From NCBI GenBank assembly GCA_031310005.1, contig CM062380.1, positions 2,914,001-2,978,000 of the forward strand: 64,000 bases of DNA, given 5' to 3'. The position numbers were made by a program, and so were the translations under genes. Below, piece after piece: positions 60,103 to 64,000 of this stretch; the first letter of the stretch is position 1; every line of letters starts with the position of its first letter. This DNA comes from Dactylellina haptotyla. Taxonomy: Eukaryota; Ascomycota; Orbiliomycetes; Orbiliales; Orbiliaceae. The notes under the pieces were generated by a model. That model was given only the letters and a program-made list of their open reading frames with translations. It was not told the origin of the DNA and did not search any database.

Positions 60103-61340
60103 ATGGCACGAAACAGATTATACGCCCTCAAGCGGCCGGTACGGCACCCCCTGCCATATATACCCTCTACACCCCATGATATCAGCACAAATAACTGACG
60201 ATGGCCGCTTCCCGGAAAAACATATAGTACCCCCGCCAAAGCTGGAACAAACACAATGTCTACAACATCTACCGTTACCGCCTACCCTCCACCAACGGCC
60301 GCACTTTCTTCCAGCAGAAATTCAAAGCGAAGCAGGAAACCCGTCGCTTCCACGGCGAATATCTCACCGAACGAAAATGGAACTCCATGTTCCGCCATAC
60401 CCTGCGCGGCGTGGTCCGTATGAATCCCGCAGAAATGGCCGCCAACGATGGATCCAGCGCTGTGGCCGGACGAGGCTCCGGATTGGACGTCAATCCGATA
60501 TTTAAGAGGGGTATGAAGCGGACGGATGCCCATGAGCCGCCGATTCCGTTCGCACAGATGACATTTGCGCCGCTGGAGAGAAGGTTGGATACGGCGGTCT
60601 ACAGATCGTTGTTTGCAAGTTCGGTACGGCAGGCGAGGATGATGTGCTTGCATGGGAAGGTTTCCGTTAATGGTGTCAAGGTAAGGGTGTTTTCTCTCTT
60701 TCTCTTTTCCCTCCTCCTTTGGGAGGGCATATACTGACGTGAATACTTGGGATAGATGCCGCATGCAGGGTATATGCTCAACCCAGGCGATATGTTCTCC
60801 ATCGACCCGGTGCTGGTAATGAAGGCCATCGGAACCGCAGGCAGCCGCGTATACACCAAACTCTCAGAGAAGGCCAAGGAAGATCTACAAATTGCGATCG
60901 AGGAAGCGCAGAGCAAGAGGAAATCGTCGACGTATCTAAAGCGGGATGATAAGAAGGTGCTGGCGGGTAACACGAAGGCCGAAATCGAAGGAGGGGTTAT
61001 AGTTTCCGCGTCGTCGGCAGAGACCACAGATGAAAACGCAAAAGAAGGAGAATCAGAACCTGCGCCGACGGAAGGAGATTCGAAAGTATTGAAACTCCCG
61101 CATGACTGGCGGACATATCTACCCAAGTACCCGCGGTGGAAGCTGTATGACACCTGGGAGCCGAAGAGGTTTATGAATCTGTTTGCGTTTATTCCGAGGT
61201 ATTTGGAAGTCAACCATAATATCTGCCATGCGGTGTATTTACGGCACCCTGTGGCGAGGTCTGGATCTGCGGAGGTGCCAAATCCATTTAATCACGAGAC
61301 AATGATGTTGGCTTATAATTGGTACCTGAGGAGGAGGTAG
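60103..61340 (+). CDS. Mitochondrial small-subunit ribosomal protein uS4 (Nam9)
   Basis: Three exons: 60103-60138, 60228-60680 and 60756-61340, giving 357 residues. The first exon codes only 12 residues ([12 protein letters not shown]); its start is supported by the in-phase junction to [20 protein letters not shown], a conserved mitochondrial uS4 opening. The S4 RNA-binding domain spans the second intron: [36 protein letters not shown] and [17 protein letters not shown] fungus-specific charged insertion (about 200-270) is followed by [20 protein letters not shown]. It binds 15S rRNA early in assembly of the mitochondrial small subunit. The basic N-terminus probably guides import, though no long classical presequence is seen. 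Confidence 0.9.
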
Positions 61341-61601
61341 TTGTGGGATTGGTAGTTCGGACAATGAAGTTTTAGATTAATTTTTTGTACATATTTTTTT
61401 TTTGGTTAATGTACGATTAAACTTGCCAGAGGAATATATCCACAGCTTCGGTTCATATTATAAACAAGAATTCCCTTCCCAACGCTAAATAAACCCAGAA
61501 GAAATGAAATATACAGAAAAATGAAGAGTAATTCATAAAAATACACTCGAAAACAAAAAGACTGTTTTTGAAACTCAAAGCTCCCCCCCAAAAAGAACAT
61601 T

Positions 61602-63776
61602 TTAGACATAAATATCACCCACAGCATCCTCTGACAACAACGGGGAGGTCTGAACAACAATATCTATATATCCCCACCTCTCCTCATCCTCAAGCGGTAC
61701 AGGCCTCCCACTCCTATCCCACGATCTTGTATTTTTCTCGGTGGCTGTAGGGTCAACGATCTTCTCACTGTCCGCCAACGGCGTTGGGAGCGTTTCTTTA
61801 GGAAGATCCGACAGCGTGATATCCTCCCATGATCTATTTGTTGTGCACAAGAACACCCTGATAGTGTCCTCTATGGTGTCCGCGTCGTATTTTGTCCTGG
61901 GCGGGGGTACTTCCATTTGCAATCCCATCCGCTCCAATTTCCCTTCCGACATGCGTAGTGACGGCTGACCGACTGCCGGGTGGTGTTTTTGGATGCCGCA
62001 GGTAGCGTTTAGCATGTACGCGCTGAGGTATAGATCCTGGAATGTGGGTTGGTCGATATAGGACTTTGACAGCCTGAAGAAGAATTTGAGCACCGCACCG
62101 TCGGTGGTGTGGTACTTGCCGTCTTCCCCCTTTTGGATAGTCTTGAAATAGCGATCGTCGACTCCCCGGGCTTGGATTGTTATATCCAGACAGTTTTCGG
62201 GGAGTTCCGCCATGCCGCTTTGATTGAGGGTTTTGATTGACTGGAATCTCGCGATGTGGCGCAGGAGGTAGCAAACGTCTGGGATTGCATTCTGCTGCGT
62301 TATGGATATATTTGGGATTCGGTCGATTTGGCGCCACGTATCCTTGGTTTCGCAGGTATATATCTGGAATGTGGCGTCTTCAGATAAATCGAGATAGAGC
62401 GCAGCCTTTTTGGCATCTGTGGAGACAATTAGACCCTGCGTTACGGCTAGTTCTGCCTGGAGGTCCGTCATGTGCATCCCGCGCGAGGAGAGGGCAGTTT
62501 GCACCGAATTGGATACTTTTATAACGGTGTCCGGGACTGCCCAAGTGCTCAGCATCGCGCTACCACCTCTCGCTTTCCTGGGGTCCGTGGGGCGGAGGGG
62601 ATCGTAGTCGGAAAGGTATGCTCTCGATCGAAATGGATCAAGCGCGTCGGTTTCTGTAATCCACGCGGTGAATGGCGGAGTGGTGTCCGAAGATGGGACC
62701 TGGTCTTCAAGAAAGACGTTATAGACAGCTCCTGGAACGACGCCCTGCGCAGATCCGATATCCAGATCGACCATGCTATCCGTCTGAGAAATGATATGGC
62801 AGACCGGTCGTTCGAAAATACGCTCTCTTCCGAAGAAAATGTGGTCACCATCACCATGAAGGACAGGAGACTGTTGGTCTCTGCTACTCCTCAACTTTCC
62901 CTGCACATAGTCTTTGACACTTGCGTGCGTCGGGCGGCGTAGGGAGGAGTCGCTCTGTAGCTTTTCCAACATGTAGAAGGTAAATGCGCCGTGGATGAGG
63001 TTGCTCTCCGCTCGGGTTTCCTCGCGCGCAGACTGGTGAAAGTCGCATGCGGTTAAGATGGTACACCCCGTCGGGTTCGTGAGCCACGTGGACCTAACGG
63101 TGCCGTTTCTGTGATCCCCAGTATCACCGATTGTTTGATCCATCTCCGCGATTTTCTCTTCAAGATCGAGATCACATTGGAGCACCGAATCGTCGAAGCC
63201 TCCCTCTGCAGTCCGAAAGGCGACGTACTGGGCATCAAGAGAGGGACCTCGAAATCCTTGCCCGGAAAAACAACTGTCAAGGACGAGGGTTACTCTAAGG
63301 TTTTTTTGCTTGACCATCCGCTTCACGAATACACCGAGTTGGTATCCCGTGAGGTAGACTCCTTCGTCCATCACATCAGCCAGCGCCAAAGCGGTTCCGT
63401 TGATTTGATCACCAGTGAACCGCTGGAAACCAGGCTGTGTGCCGAGCTTTTCACGGCGGATGCCATGGCCCGAGTAGTGAATATAGACTAAATCGCCAGG
63501 GGACGCATTGGCGATAATATATTCGAGTTCTCGCTCAACATTTTCGTATATAGGTAATTTGGCGGTTCCTTCTTCCAAGGGCCGGTCCGAGCCCGACTGG
63601 GTCGACGATGTGAGGACGGCAACGTTTTGGACTCCGAGAGAGTCAAGGTACTTTTTGACGGCCCGCACGTCGCTAACGCAGCCTCTGAGATTACGGTACT
63701 CGACCTTGCGCACATTTCCTGGAATGTAGCAGTCGATGCCAATTAAGAGACCCCAGGTGCCGTGGCTGAGTGTCAT
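61602..63776 (-). CDS. Caspase-fold (C14, metacaspase-like) protein with long C-terminal extension
   Basis: Single exon, 724 residues. Residues 1-290 form a caspase-like domain: WGLLIGIDCYIPG, LRGCVSDVRAVKKYL, the catalytic His about 104 in VYIHYSGHG and the catalytic Cys about 169 in LVLDSCFSGQG, with the later CTILTACDFHQSAREE and GAFTFYMLEKL. Both catalytic residues are present, so peptidase activity is plausible; type I metacaspases have the same H/C dyad but a shorter chain and a Pro/Gln-rich N-terminal prodomain, which is absent here. The remaining 430 residues have no domain I recognise; they include GSAQGVVPGAVYNVF, a possible beta-rich module, and a region of mixed charge. Such caspase-domain proteins with C-terminal partners are found in many fungi and have been linked to heterokaryon incompatibility or cell death in some, but not this one. 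No signal peptide; cytosolic. Confidence 0.87.
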   Translation of the reverse strand: MTLSHGTWGLLIGIDCYIPGNVRKVEYRNLRGCVSDVRAVKKYLDSLGVQNVAVLTSSTQSGSDRPLEEGTAKLPIYENVERELEYIIANASPGDLVYIHYSGHGIRREKLGTQPGFQRFTGDQINGTALALADVMDEGVYLTGYQLGVFVKRMVKQKNLRVTLVLDSCFSGQGFRGPSLDAQYVAFRTAEGGFDDSVLQCDLDLEEKIAEMDQTIGDTGDHRNGTVRSTWLTNPTGCTILTACDFHQSAREETRAESNLIHGAFTFYMLEKLQSDSSLRRPTHASVKDYVQGKLRSSRDQQSPVLHGDGDHIFFGRERIFERPVCHIISQTDSMVDLDIGSAQGVVPGAVYNVFLEDQVPSSDTTPPFTAWITETDALDPFRSRAYLSDYDPLRPTDPRKARGGSAMLSTWAVPDTVIKVSNSVQTALSSRGMHMTDLQAELAVTQGLIVSTDAKKAALYLDLSEDATFQIYTCETKDTWRQIDRIPNISITQQNAIPDVCYLLRHIARFQSIKTLNQSGMAELPENCLDITIQARGVDDRYFKTIQKGEDGKYHTTDGAVLKFFFRLSKSYIDQPTFQDLYLSAYMLNATCGIQKHHPAVGQPSLRMSEGKLERMGLQMEVPPPRTKYDADTIEDTIRVFLCTTNRSWEDITLSDLPKETLPTPLADSEKIVDPTATEKNTRSWDRSGRPVPLEDEERWGYIDIVVQTSPLLSEDAVGDIYV

Positions 63777-64000
63777 TTTGAGCAGTTACTTCCACAGGAG
63801 CTGTGGTGCTCTTCTGGCGGATTAAGCGAGTTGGCGGGTGTGACTTGGGGATGCTCGTCTCCGAACTGTCAAGCTCGTATTTGGAGATTTTTAACCAGAT
63901 CAGTCTGCCTAGGTTTGAGATATCCTAGCTTGGACTTAGCAAGCGGTTTTTTTTTTTGGTGAGGTTTAAATTTCAGGAAGCAATCTTACTTGCGGATGTT
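63777..64000. other. Promoter region of caspase-like gene, window edge
   Basis: Upstream sequence of the minus-strand caspase-like gene, with a poly-T run near 63947-63957. No gene seen before the window ends. Confidence 0.4.

Overview
The window is nuclear DNA of a filamentous ascomycete (Pezizomycotina). The evidence is many short introns (about 50-90 nt) with GT..AG ends and CTAAC/CTGAC branch motifs, an ERG5-type P450, a carnitine acetyltransferase with both mitochondrial and peroxisomal signals, a CT20/Eaf7 protein, a NIS1-family secreted protein and many small secreted proteins. No prokaryotic, organellar, viral or transposon genes were recognised. The order cannot be fixed from sequence alone; Orbiliomycetes is only an impression. 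I joined exons by hand from splice sites and reading frame, and all joined models below keep frame.

Left part (1-20 kb), mostly housekeeping: a 5'-truncated low-complexity protein; an intracellular-looking GH5 glycosidase; a Lsh/Irc5-type SNF2 ATPase; a PI-PLC-X-like protein that appears to have lost its catalytic histidines; a possible 71-aa two-exon gene; carnitine O-acetyltransferase with alternative starts; Eaf7 (NuA4), divergent from a gamma-tubulin complex component.

Middle part (20.8-45 kb), gene-poor and rich in secreted proteins: a signal-peptide, membrane-anchored protein with nine copies of an S-R-V-W-R-H motif; a NIS1-family effector-like protein; two secreted proteins of unknown function; a secreted M28 aminopeptidase; a Ser-rich cupredoxin; and a secreted beta-helix protein. 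Several of these have a TATA box 95-290 nt upstream of the ATG. The same stretch holds an APC/LAT-family amino-acid permease and a ten-exon gene for an 804-aa protein of unknown function that is easy to miss because no exon is long.

Right part (46-64 kb): a Gfo/Idh/MocA oxidoreductase, a large low-complexity protein with a single C2H2-like finger, the replicative helicase subunit Mcm3, sterol C-22 desaturase Erg5 (CYP61), mitochondrial ribosomal protein uS4 (Nam9), and a caspase-fold (C14) protein with a long C-terminal extension.

The genes do not form an obvious metabolic cluster. The most unusual item is the W-R-H repeat protein at 20798-22363, followed by the ten-exon unknown gene, the PLC-like probable pseudoenzyme and the caspase-like protein.
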